This document shows positions 16,592-25,328 of a stretch of DNA of 64,000 bases, piece after piece; the first letter of the stretch is position 1, and each line of letters starts with the position of its first letter. The position numbers and the translations under genes are program-made. Origin of the DNA: Jutongia huaianensis (lineage in GTDB: Bacteria > Bacillota > Clostridia > Lachnospirales > Lachnospiraceae); contig NZ_JACRSX010000001.1 in assembly GCF_014384985.1 (NCBI RefSeq), forward strand, positions 124,001-188,000. Reading direction: 5' to 3'. The notes beneath the pieces were generated by a model. The model did not search any database. It had not been told where the DNA came from and saw nothing but the letters and a program-made list of their open reading frames with translations.

Positions 16592-17290
16592 CTAATCCAA
16601 ATGGAACTGTGCCACGAACTCCTTAATAACGTCCACAGACCGGTTACACTCCTGCAGCTTTTCATATCCGTCCTCAACAAGATTCTGGGTACTTCCGGAT
16701 TTTTCTGCGATACCGCTGATCCCATCGGAAGACTGTTCTACCATGGTATTGATATCTGCTACGGTACTGCCAATCTGACCGATATGTTTTTCCAGCTCTT
16801 CCACGGCATTTTTGGTTTCCTGCATAATATCCCGGAAAGTGTCCGCATCCATGTGATACTGCTGCCCCATTTTGGCAAAGTTCTCATAATCCCCAAGAAC
16901 GGTCTGCTCCAAATCATCATACATAGAGAAGTCTGTCGGTGTCAGACACTCCAGATCCTGATCCAGAGACGGGCGCTGTGCAAAAACTCCGGATGTGGGA
17001 TTGGAATACTTCGGATTATATCGAAGATACGCCGTAACTGCTCCATTGGTGTGATTTGCAAAGTCTAACACCGACTTCTGCACACTCTTGGTATATGTAT
17101 CCGCATACGCCTTATCCTTCACAAAAGCGTCGTAGTCAAAGCTGCTCATGGCAACCTCACTCAGCGTATCCACGGACTGCTGGATCTTCTGAATGACGGA
17201 ATTAATTTCCTGTGCCTTTTTTTGCTCCGTCAGCTGCAGTTTTGTAACAGCGTCCTTTCCCGCTTCAGAAACCCTTTCAGAACATTAACA
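16592..17290 (-). pseudogene. Internally deleted, 5'-truncated methyl-accepting chemotaxis protein
   Basis: The frame is open from ~17290 (ERVSEAGKDAVTKLQ) to a stop at 16592. The first half reads as part of an extracytoplasmic Cache-type sensor (VAMSSFDYDAF, AVTAYLRYNPKYSNPTSGVF). It joins directly, near residue ~80 of the shorter GTG-initiated frame at 17173, to the last coiled-coil helix of an MCP (FRDIMQETKNAVEELEKHIGQIG). The rest of the sensor, the second membrane helix, HAMP and the kinase-contact tip are missing, as is the N-terminal signal anchor. It cannot work as a receptor. Confidence 0.8.
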
Positions 17291-17329
17291 CATCCCTCAA
17301 TTCCTATGAATCGAAATGAAATACTTTTT

Positions 17330-18361
17330 CTAAGCATTTTCCAAGACATAGTCTTCAAAAAGAGGCAGGGTAAAATACACATATCCTCTCATTTCGCCGG
17401 AAAGAATTCCTTTTTTGATCAATCGCTTCCGATATGGATTGAACTGATTCGTTTCCATCCCCAGATGCTCCCGGATATCTTTTATTTTTCCGCTGTCTGT
17501 TTCGGCAATACCCCTGGCAACAACACGATCCTTCCGGGAAAGCTCTGACCATATTTTGTCATACACAAACTCACTTAAATACTGCTCATACTCCTCCAGC
17601 ACCTCCCGGTAATTGCCACGATTATTCCATGTCAGATAACCAAGCACCTGAAATGCAAAGGGATACCCTTTTGTCAGCTCTGCCATCTGAGCTGCCTGTT
17701 CCCGTTCTATCTGAAAGATATTCATATATTTTTTAATGATTGCCTGCTGATTTAACGGCTTCATCTGGATCTTTGGGGCACGATACAAAAAGGTCAGATT
17801 TTTTTCATTCTGCAGCTCATCAATATTTTCATATAGGCCCGTTGCCAATAAAAATATCGGAAGATCCTGCCTTACGAAAATCTGAAAGGAACCGGCAAAA
17901 ACATGCATAAATTCGTTATTGGTCACTTCATCAATGGTTACCAGCAATTTCTTTCCGTTCTTTTTCATCTTCTCTAAAATGGCAATGATCGCCGTCTCCG
18001 CATCTGTAATGGGGGCTGCACCTTCTATGGAAACACCAAATCCCCAAAAGGAAAGATCAATTTTTGCGGATTTAATAATCCCTGCACAGACCGGATTGCT
18101 GTTTAACTTTGACAACATTCCCTGCAGCAGATCAACCGATGGATTCAGTTCAATTACGACCCATTCATCTCTGGTCCGCAGCTTCCGGGATATTTCTGTC
18201 ATCATTACTGTCTTGCCGGAGCCACGTACACCCGTTATTAAAAACATCTGCTGATTTACCGGTTCTGCCGTAAATGTATCAATAATTTCATTGGTCTGCA
18301 CCGGACGTTCCACCGGCTCCAATGGACTTTTTCCAAATGTCAGAGTAAATGGATTCTGCAT
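17330..18361 (-). CDS. Stand-alone AAA/STAND-like ATPase with winged-helix tail
   Basis: A 343-residue P-loop ATPase. Walker A is GVRGSGKT (~44-51), Walker B is LLVTIDE (~139-145), and a sensor-like ATG sits near 174 (FLLATGLYENIDEL). The C-terminal ~80 residues look like a winged helix (GKIKDIREHLGMETNQFNPYRKRLIKKGIL). It resembles the prokaryotic 'ATP-binding protein' family related to archaeal ATPases and Orc1/Cdc6-like folds, whose cell role is mostly undefined. It has no operon partner: decayed genes lie downstream, and a row of 10-bp phased repeats lies directly before the start. Ribosome binding site AAAGGAACG. Confidence 0.8.
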   Translation of the reverse strand: MQNPFTLTFGKSPLEPVERPVQTNEIIDTFTAEPVNQQMFLITGVRGSGKTVMMTEISRKLRTRDEWVVIELNPSVDLLQGMLSKLNSNPVCAGIIKSAKIDLSFWGFGVSIEGAAPITDAETAIIAILEKMKKNGKKLLVTIDEVTNNEFMHVFAGSFQIFVRQDLPIFLLATGLYENIDELQNEKNLTFLYRAPKIQMKPLNQQAIIKKYMNIFQIEREQAAQMAELTKGYPFAFQVLGYLTWNNRGNYREVLEEYEQYLSEFVYDKIWSELSRKDRVVARGIAETDSGKIKDIREHLGMETNQFNPYRKRLIKKGILSGEMRGYVYFTLPLFEDYVLENA

Positions 18362-18387
18362 ATCGTTCGCCGTTCCTTTCCTTCTGT

Positions 18388-18473
18388 TTTACTGTCGTTT
18401 ACTGTTTAGAATTCTTTTTACTGTTCTTTACTCTCTTTTACTGTTTTTGTTTTATTTTACTGTTCTTTACTGT
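18388..18473 (-). repeat. Phased array of TTTACTGT octamers upstream of the ATPase gene
   Basis: TTTACTGT (ACAGTAAA on the coding strand) starts at 18388, 18398, 18417, 18437, 18456 and 18466, with a variant TTTACTCT at 18427. Start-to-start distances are 10, 19, 10, 10, 19 and 10, so all copies fall on about the same face of the helix, and degenerate copies fill the two 19-base gaps. The array begins 27 bases before the ATPase start codon, inside its promoter or 5' leader. It looks like an iteron-type or cooperative operator, perhaps bound by the winged-helix tail of the ATPase itself. Confidence 0.75.
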
Positions 18474-18650
18474 TTTTGTCAATAAAGTAAGTCCAAATTT
18501 AAGAATACTGAGAATCCCCGATAATGCCCTTTCTCCCATTTGACATCCCCTGACCGCCGTGTTATGCTTGCAACAAAAGCCAAATACTTCACTCCGGAGG
18601 GCGGTTCCACTTCGCCCCTTTGTGATAAACGATCAGAAATGGAGATCTCT

Positions 18651-19709
18651 ATGGAAAATGAAAATAAACAGCGGACACCACATAAACGCCGTGTCCGCTA
18701 TAAAGGAAAATATCCAAAACGCTTTGAAGAGAAATATAAAGAATTAAATCCGGAAAAATATCAGGATACCATCGAGCATGTGATCCGTAAGGGAAATACA
18801 CCTGCGGGAATGCACATTTCTATTATGGTGCCTGAAATCCTTGATTTTCTGCAGATACAGCCTGGTCAGACCGGCTTTGATGCGACACTGGGATATGGCG
18901 GCCATACCAGAGCCATGCTTACAAAACTCAATGGCCATGGACATATATATGCAACAGACGTGGACCCGGAAGAGTCTGCCAAAACCAGAAAGCGGCTGGC
19001 CGATCTGGGCTTTGGCGATGACATCCTGACCATCAGGCTGCAAAACTTCTGCACCATTGATGAGATTGCCCGTGAAGCCGGAGGCTTTGATTTCCTGCTA
19101 GCAGATCTCGGAGTATCCTCCATGCAGATCGACAATCCAAAGCGCGGCTTTTCTTTCAAGATGGATGGACCGTTAGATCTGAGACTAAATCAGGAAAAGG
19201 GGATCAGCGCGGCACAGAGACTGGAAACTATCAGCCGGGATGAACTGGCAGGCATGTTTTATGAAAACTCCGATGAGCCATACAGCGATGAAATTGCCAG
19301 GGCAATTACAGACTATATCCGCCGTGGCAACCATGTGGACACCACCACGAAGCTTCACCGGATCATCGAGGAAACCTTATCCTTCCTTCCGGAAAAGGAT
19401 CGAAAGGACACGGTCAAAAAGACATGCCAGCGTGTTTTTCAGGCACTCCGGATCGATGTCAACAATGAATTCGAGGTGCTCTATGAATTTATGGAAAAGC
19501 TGCCGGACGCCTTAAAGCCCGGCGGCAGAGCTGCCATCCTGACCTTCCACTCCGGAGAGGACAAACTGGTAAAAAAGGCGCTCAAGACCGGTTATAAGGC
19601 AGGTATCTACAGTGAATACTCCAAGGATGTGGTACGCCCTTCTGCACAGGAATGTGCACAGAACCCACGGGCACGCTCCACCAAAATGCGCTGGGCAGTT
19701 AAGGCCTAG
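18651..19709 (+). CDS. RsmH-like 16S rRNA (cytosine-N4) methyltransferase paralogue
   Basis: The start at 18651 follows GGAG by six bases; the frame is open further upstream without a ribosome binding site. The 352-residue product shows RsmH/MraW features: an SAM-binding FDATLGYGGHT, the loop LADLGVSSMQIDNPKRGFSF, RVFQALRIDVNNE, and the C-terminal FHSGEDKLVKKALK. RsmH methylates C1402 of 16S rRNA. The gene stands alone, not in a cell-division cluster, and its ~50-residue basic N-terminal stretch (KRRVRYKGKYPKRFEEKYKEL) is absent from standard RsmH. It may be a second copy with a changed target. It ends four bases from the convergent permease gene. Confidence 0.85.
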   Translation: MENENKQRTPHKRRVRYKGKYPKRFEEKYKELNPEKYQDTIEHVIRKGNTPAGMHISIMVPEILDFLQIQPGQTGFDATLGYGGHTRAMLTKLNGHGHIYATDVDPEESAKTRKRLADLGFGDDILTIRLQNFCTIDEIAREAGGFDFLLADLGVSSMQIDNPKRGFSFKMDGPLDLRLNQEKGISAAQRLETISRDELAGMFYENSDEPYSDEIARAITDYIRRGNHVDTTTKLHRIIEETLSFLPEKDRKDTVKKTCQRVFQALRIDVNNEFEVLYEFMEKLPDALKPGGRAAILTFHSGEDKLVKKALKTGYKAGIYSEYSKDVVRPSAQECAQNPRARSTKMRWAVKA

Positions 19710-19713
19710 CTGC

Positions 19714-21807
19714 TCACCGTTCTTTTAAAAATATTGATCTCTGGAAACAGAGAAATGTCACGGCAAAATAAACTAAATAGATTCCCATAAACAGCAGGGT
19801 TCCCTCTACAAAATAGGTAGACACACAGCCTGACACGCCTGTCCCACGGACAAAATTTCCACTGATACACAAAACCATTTTTCCACTGATCACCAATGCC
19901 AGTAGTGCCGGGCACAAATAGTAACCTGCCATCTGCCGCAGCAGGAGTGATCTGACCTGTTTTTTGGACAGACCGATTTTTTCCAACACATCATACCGGA
20001 ATTTATATTTCGACGAATCGCTAAGCTGCTGCACGGACAATACCGTTAATGCCACACAGACAAAGACAAGACCCATATAAAACAACGGAACGATCATGGA
20101 CGCAAGAAGCATCTTTAACTCCGGTATCAGATTATCCCGTACCAGATTGGTAGCAGTATAAACCAGTACCGTATCGGAACCGCTGCAGCTATTTCCGGAT
20201 AAGGATGATACGGTATGTCCGGAAAAATCACGGTCATCGGGATCTGCCAGGGCATCCAGCTTCTGCTCCAGCCCTTGTGGCGTCTCTCCCTTCAGATCCA
20301 CCGCAAGCTCAGAATAATACGGCTTCATTCTCTGAAGCACCTTATCTCCCACCACGACGATATAATCTCCTCCGTTATGACCATCCTGCGAGAAAGGCTC
20401 TGCCTGAACTCCCGCAAAGGTCAGCTCTGTTTTTTCATCTGCCGCTGTTAAATGAAGATCTTTTCCAATAGAAGCAACGTCCTTTTGTAAGCGTTTCTTG
20501 GTCTGTACGATATATTGGTCAGGTTCAAAATGTACCGGCTCATATCCCAGCATTTTCCTTAGACGGTTATAATCAGTCTTCCCCATATAAGTATCATACC
20601 GGCAATAGGTTCCATCATTTTCTAACATTTTTGTAACCCGTTTCCGGTCAGGTTTCCCATTTTTATTCTGATACATGGTGCTATACTGCTCCAGATGCGT
20701 CAGCATCCAGGTATTTACCTGATCCTTCTGATCCGTATATATACGATACCGGAGCATTTCTTTTACATCCGCCTCCTGCTGCAGTACCTCCTTTTCATCC
20801 TGAAAATCATCCTGAACCTGATCACTGTAGATCAGCACATCAAACGGAAACTTCGCTTTTAATGCCGTATTTTCATAATCACAGAACATAAATGCCACAC
20901 TCGCCCCCAGAAGTGCCAGAGTAAATAACGAAGTCAGGGTTCCAAGGGTAAACTGCATGGTCCTGATCTTTGATGCAAACTGGCGCAGCAAAAATAATCG
21001 CTGTCCCTGATAAATTCCCTTTCCCTTCCTTCTCACATAGCAGATGATCCAGGCAGACACTCCTGTATAAAACAGATAGATTGTCAGAACCAGACCGATC
21101 AGAAACAATATGATCTCCCCCGTCGAATTCAAATGAGTAAACATCCCCCAGAACAGGATCAGAAATATCACTGCCATGGGAAGTAAGATCCGCTTCCATT
21201 CTTCATGCTTTTCCACGATCTCCTCATTTTTCCGGTCCTGTTTCATCAGCTCATTAATGTTCATTTTGCGGAAAGAAAAACCGCATCGGAAAAATGCCAG
21301 CAGATAACAGCCCGCATAACATCCAAAGGTCATAAGCCATGTACGATAATCCCACGAAAGCCGGAAGGAATAGGGAATCCGTACCATAGAATCAATCACA
21401 GAACATAAGATCTGCTGAAAAAACACCCCCAGGACAGATCCCACAAGAAATGCGATACCTCCCAGCATTATATTTTCCCGGATATAAACACGGGCAACCT
21501 GTCCTTTTTTCATTCCTAACAGCAGATAAATTCCAAACTCCCTGCTGCGTCTTTCCATCATAAAATGAATAATATAGTAAATCAACCACGCCGTAATGAT
21601 CACAACAAAGCCTGTAGCAAGCCCCACCATAATCATCATCATCTGATTCATCTGGTCAAACCTTCCCAGCTCCTTATCCCAGAATAAGCTGTCAAATGCA
21701 TACAGAAGCGCTGCCACAACCGCCAGCGTGATCATATAGATCTGATAATCCCCGGCAAAACGCTTCATATTACGATAAGCCAGTCTTCGTATCATGAGAC
21801 GATTCAC
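19714..21807 (-). CDS. BceB-like ABC permease (FtsX family, antimicrobial peptide resistance)
   Basis: A 697-residue permease with the BceB plan: ~10 helices and one large extracytoplasmic domain (about residues 315-540) between helices seven and eight. FtsX-type segments flank it (FGIYLLLGMKKGQVARVYIRENIM early; YKFRYDVLEKIGLSKKQV late). BceB-type permeases detect and release bacitracin, lantibiotics or similar peptides from lipid II-cycle targets and signal to their kinase. Its start overlaps the ATPase gene by 38 bases. It is the last gene of the module starting at 25202. The extracytoplasmic domain sets specificity and cannot be read here. Confidence 0.92.
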   Translation of the reverse strand: MNRLMIRRLAYRNMKRFAGDYQIYMITLAVVAALLYAFDSLFWDKELGRFDQMNQMMMIMVGLATGFVVIITAWLIYYIIHFMMERRSREFGIYLLLGMKKGQVARVYIRENIMLGGIAFLVGSVLGVFFQQILCSVIDSMVRIPYSFRLSWDYRTWLMTFGCYAGCYLLAFFRCGFSFRKMNINELMKQDRKNEEIVEKHEEWKRILLPMAVIFLILFWGMFTHLNSTGEIILFLIGLVLTIYLFYTGVSAWIICYVRRKGKGIYQGQRLFLLRQFASKIRTMQFTLGTLTSLFTLALLGASVAFMFCDYENTALKAKFPFDVLIYSDQVQDDFQDEKEVLQQEADVKEMLRYRIYTDQKDQVNTWMLTHLEQYSTMYQNKNGKPDRKRVTKMLENDGTYCRYDTYMGKTDYNRLRKMLGYEPVHFEPDQYIVQTKKRLQKDVASIGKDLHLTAADEKTELTFAGVQAEPFSQDGHNGGDYIVVVGDKVLQRMKPYYSELAVDLKGETPQGLEQKLDALADPDDRDFSGHTVSSLSGNSCSGSDTVLVYTATNLVRDNLIPELKMLLASMIVPLFYMGLVFVCVALTVLSVQQLSDSSKYKFRYDVLEKIGLSKKQVRSLLLRQMAGYYLCPALLALVISGKMVLCISGNFVRGTGVSGCVSTYFVEGTLLFMGIYLVYFAVTFLCFQRSIFLKER

Positions 21808-22564
21808 CTCCCATCAACGACAATACATCCAGAATCTCCTGAAGAAATGCTCTGCGGTTCCTTTCTCCGCGGATCAGTTCATGAAAAATCTTCCCATCCC
21901 GCAAGAAAAGTATCCTGCTGCAATAGCTTGCAGAAAATGCATCGTGAGTTACCATCAGGATCGTTGCCTTCTGCATTTCATTTAAACGGCAAAAGGTCTC
22001 TAAAAGTACCTGGGAAGCATGGGAATCCAACGCTCCGGTAGGCTCATCGGCGAGAAGAAGAGAGGGGTCATTTGCCATAGCTCTGGCACAGGCACATCTT
22101 TGCTTCTGACCGCCGGATACCTCATACGGAAATTGATCCTTTACATCCTCAATCTCCAGAAGTTCCATCATATCCTGACAGATTTTTTGAATCTCTTTTC
22201 TCCTTTTTCCCTGTACCGTCAAAGCAAGGATAATATTTTCCTCCAATGTCAGTGTGTCCAATAAATTGTACTCCTGAAAAACAAAGCCGAGGTTTTCCTT
22301 GCGAAATTCCGACAACTGATCTGCAGACATTTCTGTAATGTCCAGATCATCATAATAAATATGCCCCGATGTCACATGATCGATCGCTGCCATCATATTT
22401 AATAAGGTGGTCTTTCCGGAACCGGACGCTCCCATAATGCCCACAAATTCTCCCTTTTCCACCTGAAAGCTTACCCTGTCCACGGCCTTTGTAATATTCT
22501 GTCCATTACCGTAATATTTTTCCACATCACATACTCTGATACAATCCTTCAAATGTCTCACCAT
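21770..22564 (-). CDS. BceA-like ABC transporter ATPase
   Basis: A 264-residue MacB/LolD-class ATPase: Walker A GASGSGKTT, signature VSGGQKQRCACARAM, Walker B LLLADEPTGALD and switch histidine in MVTHD. The class pairs with FtsX-type permeases, here the BceB-like protein encoded downstream with a 38-base overlap. Its own start overlaps the CPBP gene by another 38 bases, so three genes are tightly coupled. It supplies energy for peptide detoxification at the membrane. Confidence 0.95.
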   Translation of the reverse strand: MVRHLKDCIRVCDVEKYYGNGQNITKAVDRVSFQVEKGEFVGIMGASGSGKTTLLNMMAAIDHVTSGHIYYDDLDITEMSADQLSEFRKENLGFVFQEYNLLDTLTLEENIILALTVQGKRRKEIQKICQDMMELLEIEDVKDQFPYEVSGGQKQRCACARAMANDPSLLLADEPTGALDSHASQVLLETFCRLNEMQKATILMVTHDAFSASYCSRILFLRDGKIFHELIRGERNRRAFLQEILDVLSLMGGESSHDTKTGLS

Positions 22565-23384
22565 CCTTTTCCTGTTGATTTTTTATATAACGATAAACAA
22601 AATACATTCCCGTAAGGAGATATCCTCCGGCTAATATCCATTGTAATATATCATCATATTTCCAGACAGAGTAGTCCCACCCAAGGATTTCATTCATTAG
22701 GAAGTTGGAAAAATCACATAATCCGTGTACCAGAACCGGAAATACCAAGTGGTTTGTCTGCAAATAAAGCGCTGATAAAAACACGCCCATACACACTGCG
22801 GAAATTACCTGTTTTGTGGTACTCAAAAAATCCTGTCCTGCCAGCAGATTCATATAATGACAAAGGCCAAAGCAAAGGGAAGATATCAATACCGCAAAAT
22901 AAATTCCTTTTCTCTTGTCTTTCCAGGCCGATAAAAATCCATTTAAGATGATTCCCCTCCAAACAAATTCCTCCAGCAGTCCAATGCTTAAACATGCGAT
23001 ACAGCAGATCACAAAAAATTGGATTCCTTTCCCGGAGAATAGAGAAAATACTCTTTTTCCATAAAAAATTGCCACCAGATCATCGCCGATCTGAATCAGG
23101 GGGGAAATAATCATTGCAAATGCTGACAGCAAAGAAACACTACTTTTGCCGTTCCTCACAAAATCCACTTTTTTGTGAAATAATACATACATTATAAGAA
23201 ATACCGAAATTTCCTGTAACAGCATAACAACGTATGTATTATTTAAAGATTCCATCCAATTTCCTGTCATTTTTCCAACAACAAAAGATACAAAAAATCC
23301 AATTCCTTCCCATATTGCATAAACCAGAACAGTATACCCTACCGGAATAAGAAAATCACTGATCCAACTATTTTTTCTTTCCAT
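22527..23384 (-). CDS. CPBP-family intramembrane metalloprotease (Abi/CAAX)
   Basis: A 285-residue protein with about eight helices carrying the glutamic-type intramembrane protease motifs in order: LLEEFVWRG (EExxxR, ~135-143), FGLCHYMN (FxxxH, ~172) and HGLCDFSN (~225). In Firmicutes such proteins occur as bacteriocin self-immunity factors (PlnI-like) and beside peptide transporters. Here it lies between kinase and ATPase genes of a Bce-like module and overlaps the ATPase gene, so it probably contributes to peptide resistance or regulated proteolysis in that system. The target is unknown. Confidence 0.9.
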   Translation of the reverse strand: MERKNSWISDFLIPVGYTVLVYAIWEGIGFFVSFVVGKMTGNWMESLNNTYVVMLLQEISVFLIMYVLFHKKVDFVRNGKSSVSLLSAFAMIISPLIQIGDDLVAIFYGKRVFSLFSGKGIQFFVICCIACLSIGLLEEFVWRGIILNGFLSAWKDKRKGIYFAVLISSLCFGLCHYMNLLAGQDFLSTTKQVISAVCMGVFLSALYLQTNHLVFPVLVHGLCDFSNFLMNEILGWDYSVWKYDDILQWILAGGYLLTGMYFVYRYIKNQQEKDGETFEGLYQSM

Positions 23385-23472
23385 GTTTTATCAACCTGCC
23401 TTTCAAATTGTATCTCTTTTCTTTTCAGAAGTATACTTCATCCCCGCCGGTGTTCATATAAAAAAAGCTTAA

Positions 23473-23500
23473 AGAAATCTTACGATTTCGAAAGATTTCT
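23473..23500 (-). promoter_or_regulatory. Inverted repeat between Bce-like kinase and CPBP genes
   Basis: AGAAATCTT (23473-23481) and AAGATTTCT (23492-23500) form a 9-bp perfect dyad with a 10-base spacer. It lies just downstream of the kinase gene and upstream of a TATACT-like -10 (around 23438) that has no good -35. This layout suits an activator site for the response regulator controlling CPBP-bceAB. On the minus strand the repeat is also followed, after nine bases, by a T-rich run, so it might instead work as a terminator. Confidence 0.5.
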
Positions 23501-23508
23501 CTAAGACC

Positions 23509-24540
23509 TTAACGTACCTCTGAAATATAATTATTTTGTGGAAATTGTAAAATGATTTTGGTATAGCTGCCCGCTTTTGACTGTGCATATATTTCCAGCC
23601 CAAGCTGGTCACAAAGCTTTTTACACAGATACAGACCAATGCCCGTGGATTTCTTTTGGTTTCTCCCATTTTCCCCGGTAAATCCCTTTTCAAAAATGCG
23701 GGGAAGATCCTTTTCCTGTATTCCCATCCCATTATCCTCAATAATCAGGCAGGTATGATCTGTTGTCTTTTGCGCCAAAAAGGAAATACAGGGTGAGCTG
23801 TCTCTTTTATATTTGACACTATTTAATACGATCTGATTGACAATAAAACCCAGCCATTTCTTATCGGTAAAAACATCCTCATCACAATTCACTTCTGCCC
23901 GGATTCCATTGCGGATCAACAGAAAGCGGTCCCGCTCTAAAACGTCGTACACCATCTCCTGCAAATGGCAGCTTTGAATCAGATAATCCTTATAGACCTG
24001 CTCCGACCTCGCATAATAAAGCACCATATCCACATAATTTTCAAGCTTTGCATTCTCCATGCTGATCTGCCGGAATCTCTCCGGGGCACCGGTCTCCTCT
24101 TTCCTTCCATTTTCACATAGCAGACTGATCCCTGTAATTGGTGTTTTGATCTCATGTACCCAGCTTTCTATATACTCTTTATATTCCTGTTGTTCCGCCT
24201 CCAGCTTTCTTATTTTCTCAATGACGGATTTGTTGGATCTGCGGATCATATTCTGATAGATTCTGTCCTCCAGACGCCATGACGGCGGCATCAGTTCTCC
24301 CAGCAGATACCTCTGATCCATTTTATCCAAAATTTCTGCTGTCTTTTTGAAATATTTCCTGCGTTCCATATATTCCCGGCACATCCAAAACAGCAAAAGT
24401 AATGTCCAAAACAACAGTAATAGGATAACATTGCCCTTTTCATAACCGGTAAGCCTCAGAAAAATGCAGGTAACCGCCATACAACAGCCTACAAAGATCA
24501 GAAAAAGCGCCTTATCCTTCCAATAATCTCTCCATCTCAT
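23509..24540 (-). CDS. BceS-like intramembrane-sensing histidine kinase
   Basis: A 343-residue kinase with two helices (~11-30 and ~37-53) joined by only about six residues, so it has no extracytoplasmic sensor. The H-box is WVHEIKTPITG (H129). N- and G-boxes follow (IVNQIVLNSVKY, EDNGMGIQEKDLPRIFEKGF, STGIGLYLCKKL). Kinases of this class read the state of a partner BceAB transporter rather than the drug itself. It overlaps the regulator gene by four bases. A 124-base gap with a dyad separates it from the transporter genes. Confidence 0.95.
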   Translation of the reverse strand: MRWRDYWKDKALFLIFVGCCMAVTCIFLRLTGYEKGNVILLLLFWTLLLLFWMCREYMERRKYFKKTAEILDKMDQRYLLGELMPPSWRLEDRIYQNMIRRSNKSVIEKIRKLEAEQQEYKEYIESWVHEIKTPITGISLLCENGRKEETGAPERFRQISMENAKLENYVDMVLYYARSEQVYKDYLIQSCHLQEMVYDVLERDRFLLIRNGIRAEVNCDEDVFTDKKWLGFIVNQIVLNSVKYKRDSSPCISFLAQKTTDHTCLIIEDNGMGIQEKDLPRIFEKGFTGENGRNQKKSTGIGLYLCKKLCDQLGLEIYAQSKAGSYTKIILQFPQNNYISEVR

Positions 24541-25202
24541 ATGCGATACCCCATCCCTCGTTTCGTCTGTATAAAATTATCACGATCAAGCTCCCGAAGC
24601 TTTTCCCGTATCCGGGTCACATGAACACTGAGGGTATTATCATCAATAAAAATCTGATTCTCCCATAAATATTCGATCAGATCCTGTCTTGCCACATAGT
24701 TTCCGGCATGCATAAAAAGAAGGTGTAATATCTTCATTTCATTTTTTGTAAGCTCCATCTCCCTTCCTCCGCAGGAAATGGAACATTTTGAAATGTCAAG
24801 CTGCACATCCTTATAAATAAAGCTTATCTTTTCTGTATTTCTATGGGTTCTCTTTAATACTGCTGCAATCCTTGCCAGAAGGATCGGTGCCTGATACGGC
24901 TTGGTAATATAATCGTCACCACCCCGAAGCATTCCGGTTAATTCGTCCATGGAATCCGTCCGGCTTGTCAAAAAGATTACCGGACAAGAATTTTCCCTCT
25001 GCCTCAGCATGCTGCAGATATCAAACCCGGACATTTCCGGAAGGTTCACATCCAGCAGGATCAGATCAGGTGATGCCTCTGTAATCTGATCCGGTATATT
25101 TTCAAAATTCTCCGGTGCCGTGACCTGATACATTGCATTTTCCAATAATATGGTCAATTCTCTGCGAATCGTTTTCTCATCCTCTGCCACAAAAATATGC
25201 AT
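24537..25202 (-). CDS. BceR-like OmpR-family response regulator
   Basis: A 221-residue regulator: receiver with phospho-acceptor D51 (DLILLDVNLPEMSGF), the LTSR and TKPYQ motifs, and a winged-helix domain ending FIQTKRGMGYRI. The DNA-binding part (DDNTLSVHVTRIREKLRE) is typical of BceR regulators. GAGGTTGCGGG precedes the ATG. It should activate the CPBP-ABC genes downstream, probably at the dyad at 23473-23500. First gene of the module. Confidence 0.95.
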   Translation of the reverse strand: MHIFVAEDEKTIRRELTILLENAMYQVTAPENFENIPDQITEASPDLILLDVNLPEMSGFDICSMLRQRENSCPVIFLTSRTDSMDELTGMLRGGDDYITKPYQAPILLARIAAVLKRTHRNTEKISFIYKDVQLDISKCSISCGGREMELTKNEMKILHLLFMHAGNYVARQDLIEYLWENQIFIDDNTLSVHVTRIREKLRELDRDNFIQTKRGMGYRI

Positions 25203-25259
25203 CCCGCAACCTCTTTTCTACTATTGTAGTGTTTTTACTCTTCCTTTTCCTGAAAATCA

Positions 25260-25288
25260 TTGTGCTAAACCCCATTATATGATAAGAT
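25260..25288 (+). promoter_or_regulatory. Likely sigma-A promoter of the RNA methyltransferase gene
   Basis: TTGTGC (25260-25265) and TAAGAT (25283-25288) are separated by 17 bases and lie 41 bases before the ATG of the downstream gene, which has AAAGGAG. This is a moderate match to the vegetative consensus. Confidence 0.5.
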
Positions 25289-25328
25289 ATCACCGAAATC
25301 CAGTATTTACTCAATAAAGGAGATTATT

